Of a stretch of 64,000 nucleotides of DNA, positions 43,092-52,677 are shown piece by piece (within the stretch, counting starts at the first letter, position 1; the number at the start of each line of letters is the position of its first letter). A program made the position numbers and the translations under genes. The stretch is from CAZSSM01 sp964609385. Lineage in GTDB: Bacteria > Planctomycetota > Planctomycetia > Isosphaerales > Isosphaeraceae. Where the stretch lies: contig CAZSSM010000006.1 of the NCBI GenBank assembly GCA_964609385.1, forward strand, positions 76,088-140,087, given 5' to 3'. The notes below the pieces were generated by a model, which was given only the letters and a program-made list of their open reading frames with translations, did no database searches and was not told where the DNA came from.

Positions 43092-44765
43092 GTGGCGAAG
43101 ATGCTGTCTTACGAGAACGAGGCGCGTCAGAAGCTGGCCAGCGGTGTCAGCAAGCTGGCGCAAGCGGTCCGCAGCACCCTGGGCCCTCGCGGTCGCAACG
43201 CGGTCATCGACAAAGGTTGGGGCAGCCCGACGGTCACCAAGGACGGCGTGACCGTCGCCGAGGAGATCGAGCTGATCGACCCCTACGAAAACATGGGCGC
43301 TCAACTGGTCAAGGAGGCCGCTAGCAAGACCTCGGACGCGGCCGGCGACGGCACAACGACCGCGACGGTTCTGGCCGAGTCGATCTACAAGGAAGGCCTG
43401 AAGAACCTGGCCGCCGGCGCCGACCCGATGAGCCTGAAGCGCGGAATCGACAAGGCCGTCGAGCATGTCGTGGCCCACGTCAAAGGACAAGCCAAGACTG
43501 TCTCGGGCAAGAAGGAAATTACTGAGGTCGCCACGATCGCCTCAAACAACGACGCCGAAGTGGGCACCAAGCTGGCCGACGCCTTCGAAAAGGTCGGCAA
43601 CGACGGCGTCATCACCGTCGAGGAAGGCAAGGGGCTGCACACCGACGTCGAGGTCGTCGAGGGGATGCAGTTCGACCGTGGCTACCTCAGCCCGCATTTC
43701 GTGACCGATCAGGATCGCATGGAGTGCGTCCTGGAAAACCCCTATATCCTCATCCACGAGGAAAAGATCAGTGCGCCCAAGGACCTCGTCCCGCTCTTGG
43801 AGAAGATCGCGCAGGCCAAGCAGCCCTTGCTGATCATCGCCGAGGACGTCGAAAGCGAGGCGCTGGCCACACTGGTCGTCAATAAGCTGCGCAACATCCT
43901 TCAGGTGGCTGCCGTCAAAGCGCCCGGCTACGGCGATCGCCGCAAGGCCATGCTCGGCGACATCGCCACGCTGACCGGCGGTGAGGCCGTCTTCAAGGAT
44001 CTGGGCATTCAGCTCGAGACGATCACCCTGGAACAGCTCGGCCGTGCCCGTAAGGTCATCATCGACAACGACAACACGACCGTCGTCGACGGCAGCGGGA
44101 CCGCCGAAGCGATCAAGGGTCGCGCGGAGATGATCCGCCGCGAAATCGGTGAGACCGATAGCGATTACGACCGCGAGAAGCTCCAGGAACGCCTGGCCAA
44201 ACTGGCCGGTGGGATCGCCCAGATCAACGTCGGCGCCGCCACCGAGACCGAGATGAAGGAGCGCAAGGCGTTGGTCGAGGACGCCCTGCACGCCACCCGC
44301 GCGGCCATCGAAGAGGGCGTCGTGCCTGGCGGCGGGACCGCCCTGATCCGCGCTCGAGCCGCCTTGGACAACCTCAAGCTTGAAGGGGATGAGGCCCTCG
44401 GTGTGGCGATCGTCCGACGCGCCCTGGAACAGCCGGCCCGCATGATCGCCGAGAACGCTGGCGTCGACGGCTCGGTCATCGTCCACAAGATCGCCAAGTC
44501 CGACTCGGCCAGCTTCGGCTACAACGCAGAGAACGGATCTTGGGGCGACTTGCTCGAGATGGGCATCGTCGATCCGGCCAAGGTCACCCGCTCGGCGCTT
44601 CAGAACGCCGCCAGCGTCGCCAGCCTCCTGCTGACCACGGAGGCCATCGTCGTCGACATCAAGGAGAAGGATGAGGGCGGCGATGATCACCACCATGACC
44701 ATGGCATGGGTGGCATGGGTGGCATGGGCGGAATGAGTGGCATGGGCGGAATGGGAATGATGTGA
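43092..44765 (+). CDS. groEL: Chaperonin GroEL, first copy
   Basis: 557 residues from the GTG at 43092, which has GGGAG eight bases before it; the frame is open from 42903. Sequence is standard GroEL throughout: ATP-binding TLGPRGRN and DGTTTAT, the apical domain with AEDVESEALATLVVNKLR, and GVVPGGGTALIR near 410. The C-terminus has a His-rich stretch and the GGM-repeat tail that lines the folding cage in housekeeping GroELs. It is placed before, not after, groES, and a second groEL follows. The tetradecamer folds proteins with ATP and GroES in the cytoplasm. No CIRCE sequence was found upstream. Confidence 0.97.
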   Translation: MAKMLSYENEARQKLASGVSKLAQAVRSTLGPRGRNAVIDKGWGSPTVTKDGVTVAEEIELIDPYENMGAQLVKEAASKTSDAAGDGTTTATVLAESIYKEGLKNLAAGADPMSLKRGIDKAVEHVVAHVKGQAKTVSGKKEITEVATIASNNDAEVGTKLADAFEKVGNDGVITVEEGKGLHTDVEVVEGMQFDRGYLSPHFVTDQDRMECVLENPYILIHEEKISAPKDLVPLLEKIAQAKQPLLIIAEDVESEALATLVVNKLRNILQVAAVKAPGYGDRRKAMLGDIATLTGGEAVFKDLGIQLETITLEQLGRARKVIIDNDNTTVVDGSGTAEAIKGRAEMIRREIGETDSDYDREKLQERLAKLAGGIAQINVGAATETEMKERKALVEDALHATRAAIEEGVVPGGGTALIRARAALDNLKLEGDEALGVAIVRRALEQPARMIAENAGVDGSVIVHKIAKSDSASFGYNAENGSWGDLLEMGIVDPAKVTRSALQNAASVASLLLTTEAIVVDIKEKDEGGDDHHHDHGMGGMGGMGGMSGMGGMGMM

Positions 44766-44957
44766 TCGAATCCGGGAGCGGGTCAGCCGAACCCCGTGCC
44801 CGACGATCTCCTTTCCTGATCCATCCCGAAGCCCTCGACAAGTGCTCGCCAACCCGAAGAACCACGACGTTATCGCAGCTCCAAGGTCCGCGCCGTTCGA
44901 GATGGCTCGGACCACCTCCCAAACTCAAGTTTCCCCAAGATCATAGGAGTCCGTGAG

Positions 44958-45251
44958 ATGTCTGAAATCAAGCCGCTAGACGACCGCGTTGTGATTGAGC
45001 AGATCGAGGCCGAAGAGACGACCGCTGGCGGGATCGTCCTGCCCGACACGGCCAAGGAGAAGCCGCAGCGTGGCAAGGTCGTGGCCCTGGGACCGGGCAA
45101 GTTGCTGGATAACGGTGAGCGAGCCGCCATCGGACTGAAGGTCGGTGACGAGGTCCTCTTCGGCAAATACTCGGGTACCGACATCAAGGTTAACGGTCAG
45201 GAAGTCAAGATCCTCCGCGAGTCGGACATCCTGGCCAAGGTCGTCGGCTGA
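44958..45251 (+). CDS. groES: Co-chaperonin GroES
   Basis: 97 residues, standard length. It starts MSEIKPLDDRVV and shows the mobile loop (EEETTAGGIVL-type, about 17-28) and the KYSGTDIKVNGQE region. AGGAG lies eight bases before the ATG at 44958. It caps the GroEL ring. The 192-base gap after the first groEL and the hairpin right after the gene suggest it can be transcribed as groEL-groES, separate from the second groEL. Confidence 0.97.
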   Translation: MSEIKPLDDRVVIEQIEAEETTAGGIVLPDTAKEKPQRGKVVALGPGKLLDNGERAAIGLKVGDEVLFGKYSGTDIKVNGQEVKILRESDILAKVVG

Positions 45252-45263
45252 TCGAAGCCGAAT

Positions 45264-45303
45264 GCCCTCGACCGCTTGAAACGAGTCGTCGAGGGCGGCC
45301 TTT
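45264..45303 (+). terminator. Hairpin terminator after groES
   Basis: A perfect 9-bp stem, GCCCTCGAC with GTCGAGGGC, and a 15-base loop are followed by GGCCTTT. It begins 13 bases after the groES stop and would separate groES from the second groEL. Confidence 0.6.
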
Positions 45304-45393
45304 GAACCTCAATCGCGACCATCCCATCCATCCGAGACACGACGACGGTCAACGCAAACGCAACAGACCAGACCCGAGACGAGGAGTGAGTCC

Positions 45394-47019
45394 GTGGCCA
45401 AGCAACTGCTGTTCTCCGACGCGGCGCGTCGCAAGATGTACGAGGGGGTCGACGTGCTGGCCCACGCTGTCGGCACGACCCTCGGCCCGACCGGCCGCAA
45501 TGTGATCCTGAGCAAGTCATTCGGCGGCCCCACCGTCACCAAAGACGGTGTGACCGTCTCCAAAGAGATCGAGCTGCCCGACCCGTTCGAGAACATGGGT
45601 GCCAAGCTGGTTAACCAGGTCGCCAGCAAAACCTCCGACGTGGCCGGTGACGGCACGACCACCGCGACCATTCTGGCCCGCGCCATCTACCGCGAAGGGC
45701 TCCGCAACATCACCTCGGGCGCCAACCCGACGGCGGTCCGTCGCGGGATCGAGAAGGCGGTCAATGCGGCCATCGAGCACCTGCAGACCCAGATCAGTCG
45801 CGCTGTCTCCCGAAAGGAAGAGATCGCCCAGGTCGGCACCATCTCGGCCAATAACGACAGCAAGATCGGCCAACTGCTGGCCGACGCGGTCGAACGGGTC
45901 GGGCGTGACGGCGTCATCACCGTTGAGGAAGGCAAGACCTCCGAGACGAACCTCGAGTTCGTCGAGGGAATGCAGTTCGACAAGGGGTACTTGAGCCCCT
46001 ACTTCGTCACCAGCCCCCAGACGATGGACTGCATCCTGGAAGACTGCCACATTCTCCTGTTCGAGAAGAAGATCAGCTCGCTCCGCGACATGCTGCCGCT
46101 TCTGGAGAAGGTGGCCGGCTCGGGTCGCCCGCTGCTGATCATCGCCGAGGACATCGAAGGCGAAGCGCTGGCCACGCTGGTCGTCAACAAGCTGCGCGGC
46201 ATCCTCCAAGTGGCCGCCGTCAAGGCGCCCGGGTTCGGCGACCGTCGCAAGGCGATGCTCGGCGACATGGCCGTGCTGACTGGTGGCACCGTCGTCAGTG
46301 AGGACGTTGGTCTCAAGCTGGAGAACCTGACCCTCGAGCAGCTCGGCCAGGCCAAGCAGGTCAAGATCGACAAGGACAGCACCACGATCATCCAGGGCAG
46401 CGGCGACCGCGAGGCTCTCCAGCGGCGTTGCGACCAACTCCGTCGCCAGATCGAGTCGACCGACAGCGACTACGACAAAGAGAAGTTCCAGGAACGCCTG
46501 GCCAAGCTCTCCGGCGGTGTGGCCCTGATCTCCGTCGGTGCGCCGACCGAGGCGGCCATGAAAGAGCTGAAGGCCCGCGTCGAGGACGCCCTGCACTCGA
46601 CCCGCGCCGCGGCTGAGGAAGGGATCGTGCCCGGTGGCGGGACCGCCTTGCTCCGCGTTATCCCGGCCGTCGAGACGACCCGCGACGCGCTGCAAGGGGA
46701 CGAACGACTGGGTGCCGTGATCGTCCTGCGTGCCTTGGAAGAGCCGATCCGCCACATCGTCTCCAACGCTGGCTTCGACGCGGCCGTCGTCGCTGAGGAA
46801 GTCAAGGAGCTTGAGGCGAATCAAGGATTCGACGCCAATACCGGCCAGTACGTCGATATGTATGAGGCCGGCATCGTCGACCCGACCAAGGTCACCCGGA
46901 CGGCCCTGCAGAACGCCGCCTCGATCTCCGCTCTGATGCTGACGACCGAGGCCATGATCACCAACATCAAGGAAGAGGATGAGGAGAAGCCCAATCAGAT
47001 CGAAGGCGCCATCCGCTGA
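45394..47019 (+). CDS. Chaperonin GroEL, second copy without GGM tail
   Basis: 541 residues from the GTG at 45394 with GAGGAG seven bases upstream. All ATPase elements are present (TLGPTGRN, DGTTTAT, GIVPGGGTALLR), but the C-terminus ends in KPNQIEGAIR, without the GGM repeats or His-rich stretch of the first copy. The protein differs from the first copy along its entire length, so it is an old paralogue. In multi-GroEL bacteria tail-less paralogues often serve a narrower set of clients. It may be expressed with dnaJ, 245 bases downstream. Confidence 0.95.
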   Translation: MAKQLLFSDAARRKMYEGVDVLAHAVGTTLGPTGRNVILSKSFGGPTVTKDGVTVSKEIELPDPFENMGAKLVNQVASKTSDVAGDGTTTATILARAIYREGLRNITSGANPTAVRRGIEKAVNAAIEHLQTQISRAVSRKEEIAQVGTISANNDSKIGQLLADAVERVGRDGVITVEEGKTSETNLEFVEGMQFDKGYLSPYFVTSPQTMDCILEDCHILLFEKKISSLRDMLPLLEKVAGSGRPLLIIAEDIEGEALATLVVNKLRGILQVAAVKAPGFGDRRKAMLGDMAVLTGGTVVSEDVGLKLENLTLEQLGQAKQVKIDKDSTTIIQGSGDREALQRRCDQLRRQIESTDSDYDKEKFQERLAKLSGGVALISVGAPTEAAMKELKARVEDALHSTRAAAEEGIVPGGGTALLRVIPAVETTRDALQGDERLGAVIVLRALEEPIRHIVSNAGFDAAVVAEEVKELEANQGFDANTGQYVDMYEAGIVDPTKVTRTALQNAASISALMLTTEAMITNIKEEDEEKPNQIEGAIR

Positions 47020-47264
47020 GCCGGATCGGGTCGCGTTCATCCTTCTCCGATAACCGCCTCGGGTGGGCCCAAGACCTGGGACCGACGGGGGCGGCCCGAA
47101 TGGATCCGAACCCGTCGGACGGCGCCGTCGACCTCGCGTCACGAGCGCGTAGACGACCGTATGCTTTGCCGAGGCTCGCCCACCGCGTACGGTGATTGCG
47201 TCGACCTTTGCCGATTGGGATCCCTTCGACCACGCCAACGCCAAACCCGACGCAGGACCGCTCT

Positions 47265-48392
47265 ATGGCGACTAAACGGGACTATTACGAGGTGCTCGGC
47301 CTCGAGAAGTCGGCCTCAACGGACGAGATCAAGCGTAGCTATCGCAAGATGGCGATGAAATATCATCCGGATCGCAACCCAGGAGACGCCGAAGCGGAAC
47401 AGAGGTTTCGTGAGGCCGCTGAGGCCTACGAGGTGCTCTCCGATGACACGAAGCGTCAACGATATGACCGCTACGGGCATGCCGGTCTCAACGGCGCTTC
47501 GGTTCACGATTTCACCGGGAGCAACCTCGACGACATCCTCAATATGTTCGGCGACGTCTTCGGAGAGAACCTCTTCGGTTCGCGACGACGGGGCCCGAAA
47601 CGCGGTCAAGACCTGCTCTATCGGCTCAGCATCACTCTGGAAGAAGCCAGTCGAGGCGCTTCCAAAACGATCGAGCTGACCCGCCAAGAGATCTGTGCAA
47701 CCTGCAACGGCTCCGGGTCGCGTCCCGGCACTCAGCCGGTGACCTGCAACTACTGCAACGGGGCCGGGCAGATCGTCGAGCCGCGCGGATTCTTCCAGGT
47801 CGCCACCACCTGTCCGGCCTGCGGCGGCAGCGGCAAGCGGATCGTCGACCCATGCTCCACCTGCGGCGGTTCAGGTAAGGTCAACGAGCGGACCGCCCCA
47901 ACCATCCCGATCCCACCGGGCGTCGACACCGGCCTGGTCCTCCAATTGCGGAACCTCGGCGATGCCGGCGATCCCGGCGCTCCGCGAGGCAACCTTCGCG
48001 TCCAGATCCAGGTCCAACCCCACGACCTCTTCGAACGCGAAGGCAACGACCTCTACTGCGAGGTCCCGATCTCCTTCACTCAAGCCGCCTTGGGCACCGA
48101 GTTGGAGGTCCCGCTGCTGGGTGGAGGTTCGGAGTCGATTCGGATCGACCGCGGAACGCAGAGCGGGACGCTCCTGAAGATCCGGGGACGCGGCATGCCA
48201 GCGATCAACGATCGCGGGGGACGTGGCGACATGTACGTCCGGATCAACGTCGAGATCCCCATTCATCTCAGCGACGAGCAGGAACGCCTGCTCCGCCAGT
48301 TGTCTGAGTTGGAACACGAGTCGGTCAGCCCCGCACGCAAGAGCTTCTTCGATAAGGTCCGCGCCTACTTCACTGAGGAATCGTCCAACTGA
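47265..48392 (+). CDS. dnaJ: Chaperone DnaJ
   Basis: 375 residues from the ATG at 47265; the frame is open from 47196. The J domain has HPD at 34-36. The G/F region is short and poor in Gly. Four CxxCxGxG zinc repeats follow (CATCNGSG, CNYCNGAG, CPACGGSG, CSTCGGSG, between about residues 140 and 210), then the two substrate-binding beta domains. It stimulates DnaK ATPase and delivers unfolded clients; a dnaK gene is not in the window. grpE lies 94 bases downstream. Confidence 0.96.
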   Translation: MATKRDYYEVLGLEKSASTDEIKRSYRKMAMKYHPDRNPGDAEAEQRFREAAEAYEVLSDDTKRQRYDRYGHAGLNGASVHDFTGSNLDDILNMFGDVFGENLFGSRRRGPKRGQDLLYRLSITLEEASRGASKTIELTRQEICATCNGSGSRPGTQPVTCNYCNGAGQIVEPRGFFQVATTCPACGGSGKRIVDPCSTCGGSGKVNERTAPTIPIPPGVDTGLVLQLRNLGDAGDPGAPRGNLRVQIQVQPHDLFEREGNDLYCEVPISFTQAALGTELEVPLLGGGSESIRIDRGTQSGTLLKIRGRGMPAINDRGGRGDMYVRINVEIPIHLSDEQERLLRQLSELEHESVSPARKSFFDKVRAYFTEESSN

Positions 48393-48486
48393 TCCGCAGG
48401 ACCATTCCGCAATCCGAGGCGGGCACATCACCCGAATCCGGACCCGCCCTGGTGATCCGCGTTTCCCCTCAGCCGGAGTCGACGTT

Positions 48487-49149
48487 GTGAGTACGGATCC
48501 CGAGTCGAGCCAATACCCCATCGAAGACGCCGATGCTTCAACTCCGCCAGAGGCCGAGGTGACGGACCCGACGTCGGGTCCCGAGGACGTCGACGTCGAT
48601 GCGATCACCGAATCTCTGGCCGGCGACGCCGATGGAGCCGACGGCACCGAGGCGCTTCGTCTCGAACTCCAGGAGACCCGCGACCAACTTCTGCGTGCAC
48701 AAGCCGAGCTGCTCAACTCGCAGAAACGGATCCGCGCCCAGTTCGACGAGCAACTCCGGTACGCCAACACCAAGCTCGGCCGCGACCTGCTCGACGTGAT
48801 CGATAACTTTGAACGCGCCGTGGCCCACGCCCCCGACGACCCGGCCATCCACGGGTTCGTCCAAGGGATCGCCATGACCCAACGGCAGTTGATCGAGGCG
48901 CTCAGCACGCATGGCATCCGACCGATCGAGGCAGTCGGCCAGCCGTTCGACCCGTCCAGGCATGAAGCGGTCATGCAGCAGCCCAGCGCCGAGCATCCCG
49001 AAGGGACCGTCCTCCAGGACGTCTCGCGAGGGTATATGCTGCATGACCGTGTGCTCCGCGCAGCCAAAGTCATCCTGGCCGCCGCGCCGACGGAAACCGT
49101 CAACGATCGCGATGCGTCTCAGAACACCGATCCACCGCCGAAAGACTGA
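48487..49149 (+). CDS. grpE: Nucleotide exchange factor GrpE
   Basis: 220 residues from the GTG at 48487 with GGAG eight bases upstream. The N-terminal 55 residues are acidic and disordered. The long helix (about 57-100, LQETRDQLLRAQAELLNSQK) and the beta-domain with FDPSRHEAV near 157 and GTVLQDVSRGYMLHDRVLR match GrpE. It releases ADP from DnaK. It belongs with dnaJ and the groE genes in one co-directional chaperone block. Confidence 0.95.
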   Translation: MSTDPESSQYPIEDADASTPPEAEVTDPTSGPEDVDVDAITESLAGDADGADGTEALRLELQETRDQLLRAQAELLNSQKRIRAQFDEQLRYANTKLGRDLLDVIDNFERAVAHAPDDPAIHGFVQGIAMTQRQLIEALSTHGIRPIEAVGQPFDPSRHEAVMQQPSAEHPEGTVLQDVSRGYMLHDRVLRAAKVILAAAPTETVNDRDASQNTDPPPKD

Positions 49150-49262
49150 GCGATCCCCAGACACTCGTTGGTTCAGGCGCGTTGCCCCTGGACACCTCAA
49201 GTCATCAACAGACGCTGCATCGCGACCGAAACGTCCATAATCTGGGCCTCGAGGAGTTCACC

Positions 49263-49634
49263 GTGCCAACCTACGATTACATTTGTGACAGTTGTCAATA
49301 TGAATTTGAAGCCTTCGAGTCAATCAAGGCCGATCCGCAGACCATCTGTCCGGCCTGCGGGGCCGAGCAGCTCCGCCGGAAGATCGGCCCCGGCGCCGCG
49401 ATCCTCTTCAAGGGGTCCGGCTTCTACCTGACCGATTACCGAAGCGAGTCGTACAAGAAAGGGGCTGAGGCGGACAAATCGGCCTCCAGCGGCGAGTCCT
49501 CGAAGAACGGCTCCTCCGATTCGACCTCGTCCTCTTCGACGTCGACCTCGGTCAGTTCGTCGAAGAACGGTTCAGCCAAGACTGGGACGTCGTCCACCTC
49601 CTCCTCATCGACCCCGGCGAGTTCGAACTCGTGA
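49263..49634 (+). CDS. FmdB-type zinc-ribbon protein
   Basis: 123 residues from the GTG at 49263 (GAGGAG six bases before). The N-terminal 45 residues form the FmdB/CxxC_CXXC_SSSS regulatory-protein domain: MPTYDYICDSC with Cys8 and Cys11, then Cys29 and Cys32 in CPACG. The C-terminal half is a Ser/Thr/Lys-rich low-complexity tail. The family is named after a putative regulator of formamidase genes, but its real function is unknown. Next to the chaperone genes and overlapping yacG, it is probably translated from their transcript. Confidence 0.87.
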   Translation: MPTYDYICDSCQYEFEAFESIKADPQTICPACGAEQLRRKIGPGAAILFKGSGFYLTDYRSESYKKGAEADKSASSGESSKNGSSDSTSSSSTSTSVSSSKNGSAKTGTSSTSSSSTPASSNS

Positions 49635-49837
49635 TCCGCGGCAAATGCCCAATCTGTGGGATCAAGTTCGAGGCCGCCGATCTCGCCTCGTGGCCGCCGT
49701 TCCCGTTCTGTTCCGAGCGTTGTCGACTCGTCGATCTAGGACGCTGGATCGACGAGTCGTATCGTGTCCCAGCCGAATCCACGAATAACGAGGAGGATTG
49801 GGTCGATCCTCGAGCTCAGGAAGACGACGACGGATGA
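49631..49837 (+). CDS. yacG: DNA gyrase inhibitor YacG, zinc-binding
   Basis: 68 residues from the GTG at 49631, overlapping the preceding stop codon by four bases (GTGA). The family pattern is complete: Cys6, Cys9, Cys27 and Cys31 bind zinc, and FCSERCRLVDLGRWIDESY is the hallmark segment. E. coli YacG binds GyrB and blocks its DNA binding. The acidic C-terminus is usual. Confidence 0.92.
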   Translation: MIRGKCPICGIKFEAADLASWPPFPFCSERCRLVDLGRWIDESYRVPAESTNNEEDWVDPRAQEDDDG

Positions 49838-49878
49838 TCGACAACCAGCAGCATCCCTTTGAATGACTTCACGCTCGC

Positions 49879-49924
49879 AAAAAAAGGCGGTTCGGCTCTT
49901 CTCCATATTCGAAAAGCCGAACCG
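49879..49924 (-). terminator. Intrinsic terminator of the leftward TolC-like gene
   Basis: On the minus strand a perfect 10-bp stem (CGGTTCGGCT with AGCCGAACCG, 17-base loop) is followed by GCC and seven T. It starts 42 bases beyond the gene's stop codon and is the clearest rho-independent terminator in the window. It also separates the convergent yacG. Confidence 0.88.
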
Positions 49925-49966
49925 TACTCAAGGATAAGACTTTATCCGACCGAACAGAGTGACAAA

Positions 49967-52303
49967 TCAGGGTTGCTCACCCATGTCACCGTCACTCTTT
50001 CCATCGCCCGGTCCTGCGGTCGGGACAACAAAGACCTCAACACGATCGGTCGGAGGCACGGGGGGTTCGGGCAATCGCGGAAGCCGTTCGAGGGCATCGC
50101 GGGGATACTCGTCGAAACCCGTCTCGAACCCGAGGAAGTTCGGTTCACCGGTCGGAGCTCCCGGTACGGCTGGAGAAGTCGGTGCCCCTCGAGGACCGAC
50201 CGGAGCCGGGAAGAAGTCGGGGAGGTTAGGATCGGGTTGGTAGCCTGCCGGCGGATCGGGAATAATCGGATCACTGTTCAGCGGACCTGACCCGACATCC
50301 GGATGGAGCGGTCCATCATGACCGATGTGGAACTGGCCATGTGCTCCACGTTGATCGACCGCCTGGATGTAAGCCTGATGTGGCTGGGGTCCTTCGGCAA
50401 GCACGACGTTGTTGTAGGCCAACAGGGTCCCTTTCGCCTCCTCGAGCACGACCAGCGAGTTGTTGTAGCTGGTCTTGAACTGGGCCTCCTGAGCCACGGA
50501 GTTGGCCCATTGTGAAACAGCGTCGAGGTAGCGGTCGATCGGGATGTCGCCGACGGAGTAGCGGGCTTGGGCGACCTCCAAGCGGGTCTTGGCGGCGTTA
50601 CGGAGCCGGCCGGTGACCTTGAGCAGCTTGTAGTTGGAGTCGACCTCGTTGAAGAACCGGGCCAGGGCATGGGTGTCCTGGTGTAGGGTCTGCTTGAGCA
50701 GTGCCTTCTGGCGGAGCAGGTTGTACTGGGCGTTGCGGACGTTGGCCATGGCGGCGCGACGACCTAAGTCGTAGTCGAAGGTCAGGCCGACCTGCCAGGT
50801 CTCGAAGTTGTTGAAGAAGCTGGGCTGGGCAACCAGGCCGGCGGCATTCTGGAGCGTGCCGATGATCGGATCGGTGGCCAAGATGCTCCGGCCGGTCATG
50901 ATCGCATGTGCGGTGTCGAGGTTCTGGGCCAGGCCATTGAGCTGATAGAGCGCCTGGATATTGAGCACGGGCAGGAGCGTGTTGCGAGAGAGCAACAACT
51001 GGAGTTCCGAAATCCGCAGTCCGAGTTGGAGCCGGACCAGATCGGGGTTGAAGGAGACCATCTGGAGTAGCGATCGTTCCCAGTCGGGCACGACGCGGGC
51101 CTCCAGCGGGGCGGTCGCCGGGATGATCCGCCGGTTGTCGGCCGGGGGCAGACCGAGGATGTTGCGGAGCTGACGCTCGGTGTTGACAGTGTCCGAAAGG
51201 GCTTGCAGGTACTGGAGCCGGAAGTTCTCCAAGGTCTGCTCGGCCTCGGCCACGTCGGCGATGGCGCCTCGTCCGACGTTGTATTCGGCCTGGGTCTTGG
51301 CCACGATCTGCTCGCCCAGTTCGACGGCCGTCTGACGTGCCCAAAGCTGCAACAACTGCTGGGAGAGAGCCCAATACTGCTGCTCGATCGATCGGACGCT
51401 CGCCATCACCTCGCTCTTGAAGGTGAACACCGCGCTATCCGCGTTGAGCCGCGCGATGACGATGTTGGCGCGGTTGGCCTCGACGCCGCTGGGATTGTTG
51501 GCCGTGCCGCCCAACAACGGATGTGTGAAGGCGACCTGCGTGTTGACGGTGTAGGCCGAGGGCGTCACGTTGATCGGGCTGTTGCTGAAGGCGAACTGAA
51601 TGTTGTGCGTGACGCTGAAGGTCGTACCGGTCATGGCCCGCTTGGAGAGCGTGGTGGTCCACTGTGCCGTCCGGTTGTCGCTGATCACCGGCACAGCGCC
51701 GACGGCGTTGAAGAACGCCCCAGCGGCCAACGCGTTGTTGACCGGCGTCACCGAACGGCCCCAGGTCAACTGGCTGGTAATGTTGGCGTCGAAGGCGGCC
51801 AGGGCATTGGCGATGCTGGTCTCCTGGATGGCCGGATCATAGACGGTCGCCAAACCACCGGCACCCAGCGCACCACCGACACCGAGGTTCAAGGGCGACG
51901 GCTCGAAGCCAGCCACCGGGATCCCCTGAGCACCCAAGGCGATGACCCGGACGACCTCGCCGTTCTCCAGGCCGATCCGAATGGCGTCCTCCAGGGTCAG
52001 CTCCCAGATCTCGTCGGCGTCCGGAAAACTGACTGTCCGGGGCGGTTGGACCGGCGGGATCGGGAACGGGTCGCGCCCCGTCGACGGCGCGGTGTGGCTG
52101 GTCGGTCGGACCGAGGGGTCGATCGGCAGGGCGGCCTCAACCAGGTCGCGTTCCGCTCTCGGCGATTGCTCGATATAGGGCGACCGGTGACACCCGGCGC
52201 CCAGGGCGAGGGCCGAGCCCAGGGCGAGTACGGCCCTGACCATTCGTGCCCCGAGATCCGTCCATCGCATGGCCAGTCCGTCCTGTGACTTGGTTCGCTT
52301 CAT
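49967..52303 (-). CDS. TolC-family outer membrane lipoprotein
   Basis: 778 residues from the ATG at 52303, preceded by GAGGGGGG; the frame is open to 52612. The signal peptide ends in a lipobox LGAGC (mature Cys about 38). The efflux-protein region spans about residues 100-640, with LEDAIRIGLENGEVVRV at its start and LRNILGLPPADNR in the middle, followed by a Pro/Gly-rich tail of about 120 residues. It has the same layout as the duplicated proteins at 1844 and 5537, but sequences differ widely. It forms an export channel in the outer membrane; no transport partners lie beside it. Confidence 0.88.
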   Translation of the reverse strand: MKRTKSQDGLAMRWTDLGARMVRAVLALGSALALGAGCHRSPYIEQSPRAERDLVEAALPIDPSVRPTSHTAPSTGRDPFPIPPVQPPRTVSFPDADEIWELTLEDAIRIGLENGEVVRVIALGAQGIPVAGFEPSPLNLGVGGALGAGGLATVYDPAIQETSIANALAAFDANITSQLTWGRSVTPVNNALAAGAFFNAVGAVPVISDNRTAQWTTTLSKRAMTGTTFSVTHNIQFAFSNSPINVTPSAYTVNTQVAFTHPLLGGTANNPSGVEANRANIVIARLNADSAVFTFKSEVMASVRSIEQQYWALSQQLLQLWARQTAVELGEQIVAKTQAEYNVGRGAIADVAEAEQTLENFRLQYLQALSDTVNTERQLRNILGLPPADNRRIIPATAPLEARVVPDWERSLLQMVSFNPDLVRLQLGLRISELQLLLSRNTLLPVLNIQALYQLNGLAQNLDTAHAIMTGRSILATDPIIGTLQNAAGLVAQPSFFNNFETWQVGLTFDYDLGRRAAMANVRNAQYNLLRQKALLKQTLHQDTHALARFFNEVDSNYKLLKVTGRLRNAAKTRLEVAQARYSVGDIPIDRYLDAVSQWANSVAQEAQFKTSYNNSLVVLEEAKGTLLAYNNVVLAEGPQPHQAYIQAVDQRGAHGQFHIGHDGPLHPDVGSGPLNSDPIIPDPPAGYQPDPNLPDFFPAPVGPRGAPTSPAVPGAPTGEPNFLGFETGFDEYPRDALERLPRLPEPPVPPTDRVEVFVVPTAGPGDGKSDGDMGEQP

Positions 52304-52677
52304 CCCGTCCAACCCCCCTCGTCGGTGACGATTGATGTTGGTCCTCCATGATCCGGGATGGCCCGTTCTACCCGACGCGACATGCCGCAAGGGCCGTCGC
52401 ACCGATGCTCCGAGAGCGACCGGCAACCGCGCTCCCGCGGTCTGGCGGCACTGAAGCCCTACGGTCGCTTCTTCGGCATGGATGAACCCGACGCTTGAGC
52501 GGATTTTGGCAATTCCTCCGGAAATCCGGGTTACGCCGAGTTTCCGGCCTAATGTGCTCTCCAACGCCTCATCTTTCATGGAAGGCGATCTTCTGCCAGA
52601 ACCGCTTTGCATTGTCCAGGCGAAGGCTGCATCTCAACGCCGGAGTTCAGTCAATACTCGACTCGAATTTAGATCCT
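52304..52677. other. Intergenic region
   Basis: 374 bases upstream of the TolC-like gene and downstream of the leftward DUF962 gene. It should hold the promoter of the TolC-like gene. AT content rises at 52490-52690. No gene is apparent. Confidence 0.4.

Noticed and set aside
44690..44765. Short DNA repeat at the groEL 3' end
   Set aside because: It encodes the normal His-rich and GGM tail of GroEL and is not an independent repeat element.
45517..47244. 575-codon and, at 43542-44915, 457-codon frames antisense to the groEL genes
   Set aside because: They are reverse-strand shadows of strongly conserved GroEL sequence, without ribosome-binding sites. Similarity between them merely mirrors the groEL paralogy.
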